A stretch of 64,000 nucleotides of DNA, taken from assembly GCA_052148435.1 (NCBI GenBank), contig JBKQIF010000098.1, positions 119,305 to 183,304 on the forward strand, read 5' to 3'. Each line of letters opens with the position of its first letter. Position 1 is the stretch's first letter. Source of the DNA: JBEKYD01 sp052148435. Its GTDB lineage: Bacteria; Acidobacteriota; Terriglobia; Bryobacterales; Bryobacteraceae. The position numbers and the translations under genes were made by a program. The notes beneath the pieces are model-generated. The model did no database searches. It was not told the DNA's origin and saw nothing but the letters and a program-made list of their open reading frames with translations. Positions 51,050-60,527 of the stretch are shown here, piece by piece.

Positions 51050-51330
51050 TCATGGAATGGCGACCGTAACCGTATTGCTTTCAACATTTCCCTGCTGCCG
51101 CATCGCCAAATATTGGCTCCCGGCGGGGTATTGAAGGAAATCGGGATATTCACCTGATATAAGCCGATATTCCCGGGGGGAACCGGTGGCGCCGCTTGTC
51201 GAGGAAGGGGACCCGGCCGCCGGATTGAGCGCCCACGTCACGCTGGTTTTGCTCGTGCCGCTGACCAGCGCCGTGAGCGCCGCCCTGGAATGTGTTGGCC
51301 GTGCTGCCGAGCGAGATATCGTAGCGCGCC
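51050..51330 (-). pseudogene. Decayed C-terminus of an Ig-like/TIGR03437 type protein
   Basis: Pieces of one protein appear in shifted frames: RYDISLGSTANTFQGG, then ALVSGTSKTSVTWALNPAAG, then IGLYQVNIPISFNTPPGA, then QQGNVESNTVTVAIP and a stop. The order matches the end of secreted proteins like the one at 46166 (Ig-like strand patterns, then GLYQVN and SNTVTVA). At least two frameshifts separate the pieces, and no start is present. Confidence 0.6.
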
Positions 51331-51338
51331 TAAAATGT

Positions 51339-52718
51339 TCAAAATTGAAAATACACGAAGGGCACCGGCCGGTCCGTAAAACCGATCAATTCCAGACATA
51401 ACAGGCACACCGCGAGGACGCCCGAATAAACCCAGGCGGGCGTTTCCGGCAGCCGCTCGAACCACTCGAAGCGTTCCTCGGCCACCGCCAGGACAAGACT
51501 CGACACGGCGATCCAAAGCTGCCAGTGCGGCCAGATCAGATGGCCGGCCGGTCCATGAAACAATCGCCATAGAATTTCCAGACTCGCGTGCAGCGTAGCG
51601 GCGCGAAAAAAGACCCAACCGATCGATGCCAGGGCGAACGTAAGCAGCACGCGCAATGGGTTCAGGCTTGGCTTGGGATCGAGGCCGAGAGCGCGTTCGG
51701 CGGCGAGCAGGCCCCCATGATATCCGCCCCAGATGACGAAATTCCAACTGGCGCCGTGCCACAGCCCGCCGAGCAGCATGGTCAGCAGCAGGTTGCGATA
51801 GGTTTTCAGGCGCCCGCCGCGGTTTCCGCCCAGCGGTATATAAAGGTAGTCGCGCAGCCAGGTGGAAAGCGAGATGTGCCAGCGCCGCCAGAACTCGGTG
51901 ATGCTGGAAGCCAGATACGGCCGGCGGAAATTTTCCGGGAAGCGGAAGCCCAGCAGATGGGCCAGGCCGATAGCCATGTCGGTGTAGCCGGAAAAGTCGA
52001 AAAAAATCTGAATCGAGAAAGCGACCACCCCGCTCCAGGCGGCCAACCAGCCGGGGAATGCGGCGGGGTGCGTGAAGTAGGCGTCCGCCAGGCGCGCAAA
52101 CTGGTCGGCGACGACCAGTTTCTTCACCAACCCGAAAACCACCAGCCAGACGCCAAGCAATTGCTCTCCCGCATCCGGTGCGCGCCAATGATACAAGTCC
52201 CGAAAGAAGTCGTGGGCGCGCACGATCGGGCCGGCCACCAGTTGCGGGAAAAACGCTATGTACAGCGCATAGTCGACGACGTTGGCAACAGGCTCCTGCT
52301 GGCCGCGATACACGTCGATCACGTAAGACATGCTCTGGAAGGTGTGGAAGCTGATGCCCATCGGCAGAATGATGGCGAGCGCCCAAGCATCGGCCGGCTT
52401 GCCAATTAGCAGCCCCAGATTCGACGCCAGGAAATTGTAGTACTTGAAGAAGCCGAGAAAACCCAGATTGGCGGCCAGGCTGGTTACCAGCGCGGCCTTT
52501 CGCCGGGCTCCGGTGGCCGCGCGCCGGATCCATCGCGCGGCCGTATAGTCGATGGCCGTGAGCGCCAGAATCAGCAGGACGAATTTGGCGTTCCAGCACA
52601 TATAAAAGAAGTAGCTGGCCGCCAGCAGAATGTATTTGCGGAAGGGCCTGGGCGAGGCGTAGAACAAGGCCACCACCACCACGAAGAAGAGAAAAAACTG
52701 CGGCGTATGAAACAGCAT
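51339..52718 (-). CDS. MBOAT family membrane O-acyltransferase (AlgI/DltB-like)
   Basis: A 459-residue membrane protein with about ten helices. MLFHTPQFFLFFVVVVALFY opens it, NLLLTMLLGGLWHGASWNFV contains the conserved catalytic His, and EFWRRWHISLSTWLRDYLYI is the typical MBOAT block. Such proteins pass acyl groups, usually acetyl, across the membrane to an exported polysaccharide. Start 52718 overlaps the stop of the SGNH gene by one base (TAATG); the 11 upstream codons are rejected. Confidence 0.92.
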   Translation of the reverse strand: MLFHTPQFFLFFVVVVALFYASPRPFRKYILLAASYFFYMCWNAKFVLLILALTAIDYTAARWIRRAATGARRKAALVTSLAANLGFLGFFKYYNFLASNLGLLIGKPADAWALAIILPMGISFHTFQSMSYVIDVYRGQQEPVANVVDYALYIAFFPQLVAGPIVRAHDFFRDLYHWRAPDAGEQLLGVWLVVFGLVKKLVVADQFARLADAYFTHPAAFPGWLAAWSGVVAFSIQIFFDFSGYTDMAIGLAHLLGFRFPENFRRPYLASSITEFWRRWHISLSTWLRDYLYIPLGGNRGGRLKTYRNLLLTMLLGGLWHGASWNFVIWGGYHGGLLAAERALGLDPKPSLNPLRVLLTFALASIGWVFFRAATLHASLEILWRLFHGPAGHLIWPHWQLWIAVSSLVLAVAEERFEWFERLPETPAWVYSGVLAVCLLCLELIGFTDRPVPFVYFQF

Positions 52719-53803
52719 TACCGGGCGGGCTCCTGGGCCGATCCGAGCCACTTGCCGGCGAGTTGCGCCAGGGTGCGGGAAAACTCGATGCCCCCCGCTT
52801 CATTCAGGTGCATGCCATCGCCGAACAATTCCGGCCGCTCCAGCGTGTCGAAGGTATGTTCGTCGATCAGCACCACGCCCGGCCTCCGTGCCAACTGGCG
52901 CACCGAGCTGTCGGCATCCTCGGGCAAGCCGGGCCGCACCACCGGGCCGCGCGGCAAACGATAGAAGACGATTCGGGTGCGGGTGCCGCGATAGCGATCG
53001 ACGATGGCGCCGATCCAGCGCAGCCGATAGGCCGCGTAAGCGGGCGTGATGGGCGGAACGGGCCGCAGCAGCAGCTCTTCGGCTCCGCGCCGCCTCTCCG
53101 CATCCATCCAGTCGGGGAACGCCGTCACCCGGTTGCCGGCCCAATCTACCTCAATGCCTTCCAGGTTGCGACCCTCCCAGACGGAGTTGTAAATCCAGGT
53201 CGCGCCCATGCGGTGTACCAGCCGCACGTTTTCCTCGCGGGCGCGGCGATGCGCCAGGTACGCCTGAAAGTCCTGCTGAAACGCCATGCCCTTCAGCAGA
53301 ACGGTTCGCGCCGCCAGCGCCCGTAGCGGCCATTCGGTGTAGGACATGGAGAAACTCCAGAGGTCGGTGAGGCGAACGAGCGGCGCCAGGTAGCGAAGAT
53401 CCAGCTCGCGGTCGGCCACCGGCTCGAACTCGCGGTCGTTGTAAGTATCGAACGGCACCAGGATGGCGGCATAGCGGTTGCAGCGAGGATCCACCTCGCG
53501 CAGCATGTAATACCAGCAGCGCGGGGTGGTGCCGGGCACGGCGATGGTGGCCAGGGTGTAGCCGGTTTCAGGCGCGAGCAGGTTCGCCACGCGGGTCTTC
53601 AGCCCCACCCGCGAATCTCCCACCGCCAGCACCTGGTACGGCCCGCGCAGCGGACGATGAACCTCGTTCCACACAAACTGCTGGAGGTATCCGGCGGTGG
53701 AATCCGGCTCGAGGATGGAGGTATAGCCGGTGCGAAAGGCCAGCGAATCAAGCGCCAAAAAGAAGATCAGAGCGAGGCCGAGCCGCAGGGAGAGGCGAGT
53801 CAC
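52718..53803 (-). CDS. Membrane-anchored SGNH-hydrolase-like protein, MBOAT partner
   Basis: A 361-residue protein with an N-terminal signal anchor (LGLALIFFLALDSLAFRT). The SGNH/GDSL block I appears as VLAVGDSRVGLK and block V as DGMHLNEAGGIEF, giving Ser and Asp/His. AlgJ/AlgX, DltD or PatB-like proteins with this plan finish O-acylation outside the membrane. The one-base overlap with the MBOAT gene supports a two-protein acylation system. The acceptor is unknown, as no polysaccharide genes are adjacent. Confidence 0.82.
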   Translation of the reverse strand: MTRLSLRLGLALIFFLALDSLAFRTGYTSILEPDSTAGYLQQFVWNEVHRPLRGPYQVLAVGDSRVGLKTRVANLLAPETGYTLATIAVPGTTPRCWYYMLREVDPRCNRYAAILVPFDTYNDREFEPVADRELDLRYLAPLVRLTDLWSFSMSYTEWPLRALAARTVLLKGMAFQQDFQAYLAHRRAREENVRLVHRMGATWIYNSVWEGRNLEGIEVDWAGNRVTAFPDWMDAERRRGAEELLLRPVPPITPAYAAYRLRWIGAIVDRYRGTRTRIVFYRLPRGPVVRPGLPEDADSSVRQLARRPGVVLIDEHTFDTLERPELFGDGMHLNEAGGIEFSRTLAQLAGKWLGSAQEPAR

Positions 53804-54034
53804 CAGCCGCCATTATAGCGGCCCGCAATCAAATCGAATCCGCTTCTTCGTAGCGCCGGCGATCTTGTCGCCTGGTGTTTTTCGGAGTTTCAGCCGCCAG
53901 CCAACACGGCAGCCGCCGCAAGCGCCCGGACGTATCGAGTCCGAGACCTTAGTGAGCGGTTGCCGGCCGCATCCAGTCAGTGGAGCCATAAATAGTGGTA
54001 GTCCCGCGTCCTTTTGCTACAATTGCTTACGATT

Positions 54035-55168
54035 ATGCGAGTGCGGGGCCCGTGCCTCGGGGTCGTCACACTGGCGTTGACGGGCGGCCTTTTGGCGCTG
54101 CCGGGCGAGCAGAAGAAAAAAACCAAAAAGGACGAGACCCAGACCCTGCAGTTGCCCAGGGACCTGCCGGCTTCGGTGGCCGGGCCGACCCATCGGCTGG
54201 TCTTTCGGGTCACGCCGCTTTCCGCCAAAGGTCTGCTCTCCGCCCAGGTGCGGGATAGCCTGCACGCTCTGCTGCGCCAGGCGAACGGCGAAACCGTCTT
54301 GAAGGTTCGCGCCTTCGTGGCCGGGTCCGGCGATCTGCGGCGCGTGCGCGACCTGGTGAGCGAGGTTTTCGCCGACCGCAAACAGCCCTTGCCCGCGCTG
54401 AGCCTGATTCGCGCCGGAGGATTGCCGCTGGAGGGCGCGCAGGTGGTGCTGGAAGCGATTTCGGCCGCGCGCAAGGAAGTAGACCCGTTCGGGCTGGCAT
54501 GGATTTCGGCACAGGTGGAAAAGTCCGATAATCCGCTCGATCCGGCGGCGCCGCTGGCCGCCCGCTCGCTGGCCCGTTTGGGCAAGGCGATCGCCACGGC
54601 GGGCGCCGCCCCCGCGGATGTGTTGCGGGTCACCTGTTTTCTGAGCCGACTGGATGGCGCGGACGGTCTGCGGGCCTCCCTCGCCGGCCAGTATCCTCAC
54701 GCCGCGCTGGATCTCGTCGAAACGCAACGCGCGCCGGCCGAGGCGCTGGCCGCCTGCGAAGCGGTAGCCCGGTTGCGCTCCGGCCCCGGCGCGCCGTTGC
54801 GTCCGCTGAACTCGGAGGGGCTGCCCGCGGAAGCCGGACAATCGCAAATGGCCCTGGTAAACTCCGCCGAGCTGATCTTGACCGGCACGCAGGCCTCGTT
54901 CGGCTACCAGGAGGCCGATTCCCGGCTGGCGTTCGAGCGCCTGCTTAAGGAATTGCAGCAGGCCGGCGCATCGGCCGCGGACGTGGCCTTCGTCCATTAC
55001 TACCCACTTTCCGGACGTATCGCGCAGCAGGTGAGGCAGTTGCGGGCGGGTTTTCTCAATTCGGACCCCCCGCCGGCCGGTTCGTTGGTCGTTTTCGATG
55101 GGCTGCCCTCCATGGACGCCGGTTTCGCCCTGGAAGTGGTGGCTGTGAAGCCAGCCGGCTCGCGGTAG
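54035..55168 (+). CDS. Exported protein with three RidA-like units
   Basis: A 377-residue protein: signal peptide (LGVVTLALTGGLLALPG), a Lys-rich linker, then three units of the YjgF/RidA fold. Unit 1 ~45-140 (VRDSLHALLRQANGETVLKV), unit 2 ~160-250 (ATAGAAPADVLRVTCFLSRL), unit 3 ~270-370 (LKELQQAGASAADVAFVHYY). RidA proteins are usually single cytosolic trimers that deaminate enamines; a tandem exported form could make a trimer from one chain. The active-site Arg is not obvious. Start: ATG at 54035, with a TACAAT box just ahead. Confidence 0.75.
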   Translation: MRVRGPCLGVVTLALTGGLLALPGEQKKKTKKDETQTLQLPRDLPASVAGPTHRLVFRVTPLSAKGLLSAQVRDSLHALLRQANGETVLKVRAFVAGSGDLRRVRDLVSEVFADRKQPLPALSLIRAGGLPLEGAQVVLEAISAARKEVDPFGLAWISAQVEKSDNPLDPAAPLAARSLARLGKAIATAGAAPADVLRVTCFLSRLDGADGLRASLAGQYPHAALDLVETQRAPAEALAACEAVARLRSGPGAPLRPLNSEGLPAEAGQSQMALVNSAELILTGTQASFGYQEADSRLAFERLLKELQQAGASAADVAFVHYYPLSGRIAQQVRQLRAGFLNSDPPPAGSLVVFDGLPSMDAGFALEVVAVKPAGSR

Positions 55169-55192
55169 AATGGGTAACAAGCCGTGACTCCC

Positions 55193-56287
55193 ATGTTTCG
55201 CCAGATTGCTTTCGCGTTATTGTGTGGTTTCGTGACCGGGCGCCCGGCGACACCCCAGCAGGTGGCGCCGTCCAACCCTCCGTCGGCGCCCGCGGCGCAG
55301 CAGGCGCCCATCCAGGGCGAGCGGCCGCTCATCACCACCGAGGCCAGGGAAGTCATCGTTCCGGTCACCGTGGTGGATGAAAAGGGGCGCTACGTTTCCA
55401 ACCTGGAGGCCAAGGATTTCCGCGTCCTGGACGAGGGCAAGCCGCAGCGGATCACCTTCTTCAGCCACGACCAAAGGCAGCCCATCGTGGTCGGGTTCCT
55501 GGTGGACTTGAGCAATGCCAGCCGGATTCACTGGAAGAATTTCGCCGATGCGATCACGGAACTGATCGATACTCTGCTGCCCGGCGACGACCCCCGCTAC
55601 AGCGGCTATTTGATCGGGTACGCCAATGACGCCGAGATGCTCGTCAACACCACCCAGGAAGCCGATAAGCTGGCGACGGCGGTGCAGCGCATGAAGCCCG
55701 GCGGCGCCGCGGCGTTCTACGATGCGCTTTATATGGCCTGCACCGACCGAACCTTGATTAAGGGCGAGCCCTATCAACCGCGCCGCGTGGTAGTGGTGAT
55801 CGGAGACGGCCACAACTCCAGCGGCCTGAAGGGAATCAACGAGATGCTGGAACTGGCCAAGCGCAACCTGATCACGATTTTCGGCATGAGCACCCAGGCT
55901 TTCGGTTTCGACAACCCGTCGGCGGACGACCTGGAGCGCCTGGCCAACGAAACCGGCGGCCATGTGGAATACCCGCTGAATTCGTTGTATAAGGATGTAT
56001 CGGGGTACTTATCCCACCCCACCGACGCCGGCAACTACGTATACGAAGCCGGCACCGGCGGCTACGCGGCGGAGATTTCGAGCGGCATTACCAATTCCGT
56101 GTCGGGAATCGCGGGCGACATTGCCACCCAGTACGTGATTCGCTACGTCCCCGATTTCGGCGACGACCCGCGGCCGAGGATGTTTCGGCATATCAAGGTC
56201 GAGCTTCCCAACCTGCCGGGTGTGAAAATCCGGGCCCGCGACGGTTACTACCCCGATCTGCCGCCGGTGGTAGCGCCAAGCCGCTGA
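55193..56287 (+). CDS. Exported VWFA-domain protein, acidobacterial type (TIGR03436-like)
   Basis: A 364-residue protein with signal peptide (MFRQIAFALLCGFVTG). A short region VPVTVVDEKGRYVSNLEAKD precedes the von Willebrand A domain, whose metal site is DLSNAS (DxSxS) with a downstream Asp in VVIGDGHNSSG. The C-terminal PRMFRHIKVELPNLPGVKIR and ARDGYYP is the usual end of this family, abundant in Acidobacteriota. Function unknown, probably protein binding at the envelope. GTG at 55184 is an alternative start. Confidence 0.88.
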   Translation: MFRQIAFALLCGFVTGRPATPQQVAPSNPPSAPAAQQAPIQGERPLITTEAREVIVPVTVVDEKGRYVSNLEAKDFRVLDEGKPQRITFFSHDQRQPIVVGFLVDLSNASRIHWKNFADAITELIDTLLPGDDPRYSGYLIGYANDAEMLVNTTQEADKLATAVQRMKPGGAAAFYDALYMACTDRTLIKGEPYQPRRVVVVIGDGHNSSGLKGINEMLELAKRNLITIFGMSTQAFGFDNPSADDLERLANETGGHVEYPLNSLYKDVSGYLSHPTDAGNYVYEAGTGGYAAEISSGITNSVSGIAGDIATQYVIRYVPDFGDDPRPRMFRHIKVELPNLPGVKIRARDGYYPDLPPVVAPSR

Positions 56288-56322
56288 GTATGAGCTTTCA
56301 GCAGTCGGCCGCCCCGCCGCGG

Positions 56323-56351
56323 CTGACAGTTGCGATCAATCGCGTTATACT
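56323..56351 (+). promoter_or_regulatory. Sigma-70-type promoter of the E1 dehydrogenase genes
   Basis: -35 CTGACA (56323-56328), a 17-base spacer and -10 TATACT (56346-56351). Transcription would begin near 56358, leaving about 29 bases with a gaggag ribosome site before the ATG at 56387. Confidence 0.65.
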
Positions 56352-56386
56352 ACCAATGCATTTCAGAGACCTATGAGGAGCCCCCG

Positions 56387-57403
56387 ATGAGCGCGTTGCT
56401 CACCGCCGGTCCGGAGCGGCAAGCCCGCCAGAACGACGAAGAATTGGCCGCCCTGGCAGCCCGCTGCCACTATTACATGGCGTTGATGCGCGAGGCCGAA
56501 GACCGCATCGAGCGCAAGCTCTACCGCCAGGGAAAGGTCTTGGGCGGGGTATACGTAGGCCGCGGCCAGGAAGCGATTCCGGTAGGCTCGGCGCTCCATG
56601 CGCTGCCCGACGATGTGCTCCTCCCGTCGCACCGCGATATGGCCGTGCTGTTTATCCGCGGCGTGCCGCTCGGCCGCGTCTTTGCCCAGTACATGGGGCG
56701 GGTGGACGGGTTGACCCGCGGCCGCGACGGTAACATGCACATGGGCGACCTCCAGTACCGCGTGGTGGCGATTATCAGCGCGCTGGCGGCGACCGTCCCG
56801 GTGGCGGCGGGAGTGGCCCTGGCGCTGAAATATCAGGGCAAGGACGGCGTCGCATTCTGCTACTTCGGCGATGGCGCCACCAGCCGCGGCGACTGGCACG
56901 AAGGCGTCAACCTGGCCACCGTGCAGAAGCTGCCGGTGGTCTTTCTTTGCAACAATAACCAGTACGCCTACTCGACGCCTCTCGAACTGCAGATGGCCTG
57001 CGCTAACGTGGCCGACCGTGGCCCGGCTTACAACATGCCCGCCGAGATCGTGGACGGCAACGATGTACTGGCGGTGTACGACGCCACGGGCCGCGCGGTG
57101 GCGCATGCGCGCGCCGGCCTCGGACCGTACATGGTGGAATGCAAGACGTTCCGCATGACCGGCCATTCGGCGCATGACGCGGCTCACTACGTGCCTCCCG
57201 AGCTGTTCGAGCAATGGGAAAAGCGCGACCCTATCACCCGCCTCGAAACCCGCATGCTGGAAAACGGCTGGGCCGAGCGCGCCGCGCTCGATGCCGCGCA
57301 TGCCCGCATCCGCCAGGAAGTGGACGAGGCCGTGGCCTGGGCTGAAGAAAGCCCTTATCCCGACCCCTCCACGCTGCTGGACGACGTGTACGAACAGCCC
57401 TAG
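56387..57403 (+). CDS. Thiamine-dependent dehydrogenase E1 alpha subunit (PDH/acetoin type)
   Basis: A 338-residue alpha chain of a 2-oxoacid dehydrogenase E1. ThDP/Mg motif FCYFGDGATSRGDWHEGVNL ... CNNNQYAYSTP; the phosphorylation-loop-like GHSAHDAAHYV; RGRDGNMHMG before it. The ATG at 56387 has gaggag upstream; 19 earlier codons are rejected. It decarboxylates pyruvate, a branched-chain oxoacid or acetoin together with the beta chain that starts four bases after it. E2 and E3 genes are not nearby. Confidence 0.92.
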   Translation: MSALLTAGPERQARQNDEELAALAARCHYYMALMREAEDRIERKLYRQGKVLGGVYVGRGQEAIPVGSALHALPDDVLLPSHRDMAVLFIRGVPLGRVFAQYMGRVDGLTRGRDGNMHMGDLQYRVVAIISALAATVPVAAGVALALKYQGKDGVAFCYFGDGATSRGDWHEGVNLATVQKLPVVFLCNNNQYAYSTPLELQMACANVADRGPAYNMPAEIVDGNDVLAVYDATGRAVAHARAGLGPYMVECKTFRMTGHSAHDAAHYVPPELFEQWEKRDPITRLETRMLENGWAERAALDAAHARIRQEVDEAVAWAEESPYPDPSTLLDDVYEQP

Positions 57404-57407
57404 CGCC

Positions 57408-58379
57408 ATGCCCACCACTTACCTGGAAGCCATTCGCGAAGGCTTGTGGGAGGAGATGGAGCGCGACCCCAACGTCTTCGTGCTGGGCGAGGACGTGGGC
57501 GTTTACGGCGGCGCTTTCAAGGTCACCGCCGGCTTCATCGAGCATTTCGGCGCGCGCCGCGTGGTGGATACGCCCATTTCGGAATCGGCCATCGTGGGCG
57601 CGGCCATCGGCGCGGGGTTGATGGGTTTGCGTCCGGTGGCCGAAATGCAATTCGCCGATTTCATTACCTGCGGTTTCGATCAGATCGTCAACTTCGCCGC
57701 CAAGTGCCGCTACCGCTGGAACGCGCCCGTGCCCATCGTGGTGCGCTCGCCATCCGGAGGCGGCATTCACGGCGGCCCGTTCCATTCCCAGAACCCGGAA
57801 ATGTGGTTCGTCAAGACGCCCGGCCTGAAAGTGGTGTGCCCGGCGACGGCATACGACGCCAAGGGTCTGATTAAGTCCGCCGTGCGCGATAACGATCCGG
57901 TGATTTTCTTCGAGCACAAGGGCCTCTACCGGCGCATCAAAGAAGATCTGCCGGCGGGCGATTACACCGTGCCGATCGGCAAAGCCAAGGTCGTTCGCGA
58001 GGGCCGGGACCTGACCATCGTGACCTACGGCGCCATGCTATGGACCGCTCTCGAAGCCGCCGACGAGCTGGCGCGGGAGGGCGCTTCCATCGAGGTGGTG
58101 GATTTGCGGACCCTCCTGCCGCTCGACCGCGAAACCGTGCTCGCAAGCGTCCAGAAAACTTCCAAGGTGCTGCTGGTGCACGAAGACACGCGCACCGGCG
58201 GCATCGCCGGCGAGCTGGCCGTCAGCATCGCCGAAAGCATCTTCGAGTATCTGGACGGCCCCATCCTGCGCGTGACCGCGCCCGATACCCCCGTGCCTTT
58301 CAGCCCCACCCTGGAAGAGGCTTTCCTGCCCAATACCGCCAAAGTAGTGGAAAAAGCGCGCTGGCTCTGGCGGTATTGA
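57408..58379 (+). CDS. Thiamine-dependent dehydrogenase E1 beta subunit
   Basis: A 323-residue beta chain. MPTTYLEAIREGLWEEMERD, VFVLGEDVGVYGGAFKVT, DTPISESAIVGAAIGAGLMG, RSPSGGGIHGGPFHSQNPE and the C-terminal transketolase domain with VLLVHEDTRTGGIAGELAV are all standard. It completes the alpha2beta2 E1. The frame is open upstream inside the alpha gene; the ATG at 57408 is the natural start. A convergent cheB gene follows. Confidence 0.94.
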   Translation: MPTTYLEAIREGLWEEMERDPNVFVLGEDVGVYGGAFKVTAGFIEHFGARRVVDTPISESAIVGAAIGAGLMGLRPVAEMQFADFITCGFDQIVNFAAKCRYRWNAPVPIVVRSPSGGGIHGGPFHSQNPEMWFVKTPGLKVVCPATAYDAKGLIKSAVRDNDPVIFFEHKGLYRRIKEDLPAGDYTVPIGKAKVVREGRDLTIVTYGAMLWTALEAADELAREGASIEVVDLRTLLPLDRETVLASVQKTSKVLLVHEDTRTGGIAGELAVSIAESIFEYLDGPILRVTAPDTPVPFSPTLEEAFLPNTAKVVEKARWLWRY

Positions 58380-58500
58380 GGGGAAGGAACTTTGAGCCGT
58401 CGCTGCCGCTGCCGTACGCAGATGGCGAATCGAGCTGGCGGCGCGCCGCGGCGTGGGTGGCTCCGTTCCGTAAGCGCTGGCGGGGGATGCACCAGCGAAC

Positions 58501-59088
58501 TCAGGAAGGCGCGTGCGCAATTCGGACAATTTCTTGAGCGATATCCTCGGGCGAAAGAACAAAATCGATACACCCGCTTGCTATTGCGCTCCCGGGCATA
58601 TCCGGCTGGCCGGCTGTGTCGAGCTTCTGCGCGATGGTAATGCCCCCTACTTCTTTTATGCCGCACAGCGCTGCCGCCCCATCGCCATCATAGCCGGAGA
58701 CAATTACAGCGATAAGTTTGCCTCCCCAGTGCTGCGTCAGGGAACGCAGAAAAACCGTAATCACATCGGGCCATCCCCTGGGCTTCGATATCGGCTTTAG
58801 ACGGAACTCTCCATCGAGAACGTGCAAATCGCGCTGTTCCGGGATGATAAACACACGGTTGGGCTGGATGAGCAATCTCTCCGTGATCAGCTCAACCGGC
58901 ATTTTCGTGTATCGCGGGAGAATCTCGTCGAGCTGGGTGGCTACGGTTCTCAGGTGATTAACGATGACGATAGCAACGCCCATATCGGCCGGCAGACGCC
59001 GGAGTAACCGGATGTAGGCGTCGAGGCCACCGGCCGAACCGCCCACGCAAACCACCGGAAAGTCTCTTGTAACAATCTTAGCTTCCAT
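58501..59088 (-). CDS. CheB-type methylesterase domain protein, no receiver
   Basis: A 195-residue protein consisting only of the CheB catalytic domain. Catalytic Ser in VCVGGSAGGLDAY, His in VIVNHLRTVATQ, Asp in VIVSGYDGDGAAAL. It lacks the receiver domain that normally controls CheB, so it may be governed by partners or be constitutive. It is the last gene of the sensory cluster, 122 bases after the histidine kinase; that gap shows no gene. Confidence 0.88.
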   Translation of the reverse strand: MEAKIVTRDFPVVCVGGSAGGLDAYIRLLRRLPADMGVAIVIVNHLRTVATQLDEILPRYTKMPVELITERLLIQPNRVFIIPEQRDLHVLDGEFRLKPISKPRGWPDVITVFLRSLTQHWGGKLIAVIVSGYDGDGAAALCGIKEVGGITIAQKLDTAGQPDMPGSAIASGCIDFVLSPEDIAQEIVRIAHAPS

Positions 59089-59210
59089 GGATAATCACTC
59101 CGCTTTGTCTGTTCCAATCCAGTATGCACGGCCAACGGCGCTCCGGGCGGGGGCGAAGTTTATGGGCGCCGCGCGGAAATGAAAGGCGGAACCCGGCGAA
59201 TCGGCATCCG

Positions 59211-60527
59211 TCAAGGCGGCCCCTGGGTGGGAATCGTGAATTTGAACGCCGCGCCCCGTCCCTGTTCGGGTTCCACCCAAATGCGCCCCCCGTGACGTTC
59301 CACCACTTTCCTGCAAAGTGCGAGTCCAATGCCTGCACCGGGAATTTCCCTTCCGTGCAGACGCTTGAACATGCCGAATGCGAACTCGGCGTCCGCCGGA
59401 TCGATACCGATGCCGTTATCTCTCACCGAGAACAGCCACCCTTCCGCCGTTCTCGCGGCGGAGATGTGGATGGCGGGTGTCGCCTCACCCCTATATTTGA
59501 TCGAATTGCCAATCAGGTTCTGGAAAATCTGCGTCAGCATACCCTCTTTGGCTACCACGGTCGGCAACGGATCCCAGGTCACCGTAGCACCGCTCTGTTG
59601 AATGGCCGTCTGGAGGGATAACAGAGTCTGTGAGAGCACGTGGTTGCAATCGATCGGCGATAAGCGATCGTTGTCCCGTTCGGTAACCTCCAAGTAGTTC
59701 AGTAAACCTTTCAGGAGGGCCTCAATTCTCAAAGCGCCCTCTACCGAATAAGAGATATACTTGTCCGCGTCTTCGCCCAGCTTTCCGGCGTGCTCCCGTG
59801 CCAATAGCTGACTGAAGTTCACCACCATGCGCAGCGGTTCCTGAAGGTCGTGCGCCAGAGCGTAAGCGAATTCCTGAAGTTCGGCATGGTGCGTCTCGAT
59901 CAACCGCTCCGCCCGCTTGCTTTCGGTGATGTCGCTCACCACCGCTCGGCATACGGAAGCCCCGTCCTCGTCCCGCGCCGTGGTCGCCTCCACCCGCACC
60001 CAGAACGGCGCGCCACCCTTTTTCAACACGCGCAGCTCCCACGCCTGTGGGGCGCCCGTTTCCGCGAGCGCTTTGCGGCGCAGATAATATATGTCCTGGT
60101 CCTCGGGCAGGATAAAGCGGGAAAAGGGCTGCTTCGCCAGAGCGCCCCTTGGCACGCCAAGCAGTTTCGCGGCGGTTAGATTGGCCTCCAGAATCAACCC
60201 TTGTTCGCTGAGCGTGAAATAGCCCACCGGCGCCAGATCGTAAAGGTCGAAATAACGCGCCCGCGAGATTTCCAGTTCCTGCTCGGCCCGCCGCAGTTCC
60301 TCGTTCTGCATCTCCAGCTCGATCTGATGCACCCGCAACTCGTGGAGTGCGCGCCGCGCCGCCTCGGGCGATAGCACTTCCAGGTTTTCCGGCATCTCGC
60401 CGGCTCTTTCACCGGCTAGCGCCTCCGCCCGCCGGCGCAGAGCTTGCCCCGGATCTGCAACGGGCGCGGCCGTCAAATCCATCGAAGCGTCGGCGGCCGG
60501 ATTGGGACGGGCACCTTTCGGAGTCAT
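59211..60527 (-). CDS. PAS-domain sensor histidine kinase
   Basis: A 438-residue soluble kinase. After an N-terminal coiled region (LHELRVHQIELEMQNEELRR) comes a PAS domain (~100-215; YFDLYDLAPVGYFTLSEQG), then the dimer/phosphoacceptor helix with H-box AYALAHDLQEPLRMVVNF, and the ATPase domain with NLIGNSIKYR, RDNGIGIDPADAEFAF and GAGIGLALCRKVVERHGG. No membrane segments, so the signal is cytosolic. The ATG at 60527 overlaps the stop of the CheB-CheR gene (ATGA). No response regulator is encoded nearby. Confidence 0.92.
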   Translation of the reverse strand: MTPKGARPNPAADASMDLTAAPVADPGQALRRRAEALAGERAGEMPENLEVLSPEAARRALHELRVHQIELEMQNEELRRAEQELEISRARYFDLYDLAPVGYFTLSEQGLILEANLTAAKLLGVPRGALAKQPFSRFILPEDQDIYYLRRKALAETGAPQAWELRVLKKGGAPFWVRVEATTARDEDGASVCRAVVSDITESKRAERLIETHHAELQEFAYALAHDLQEPLRMVVNFSQLLAREHAGKLGEDADKYISYSVEGALRIEALLKGLLNYLEVTERDNDRLSPIDCNHVLSQTLLSLQTAIQQSGATVTWDPLPTVVAKEGMLTQIFQNLIGNSIKYRGEATPAIHISAARTAEGWLFSVRDNGIGIDPADAEFAFGMFKRLHGREIPGAGIGLALCRKVVERHGGRIWVEPEQGRGAAFKFTIPTQGPP

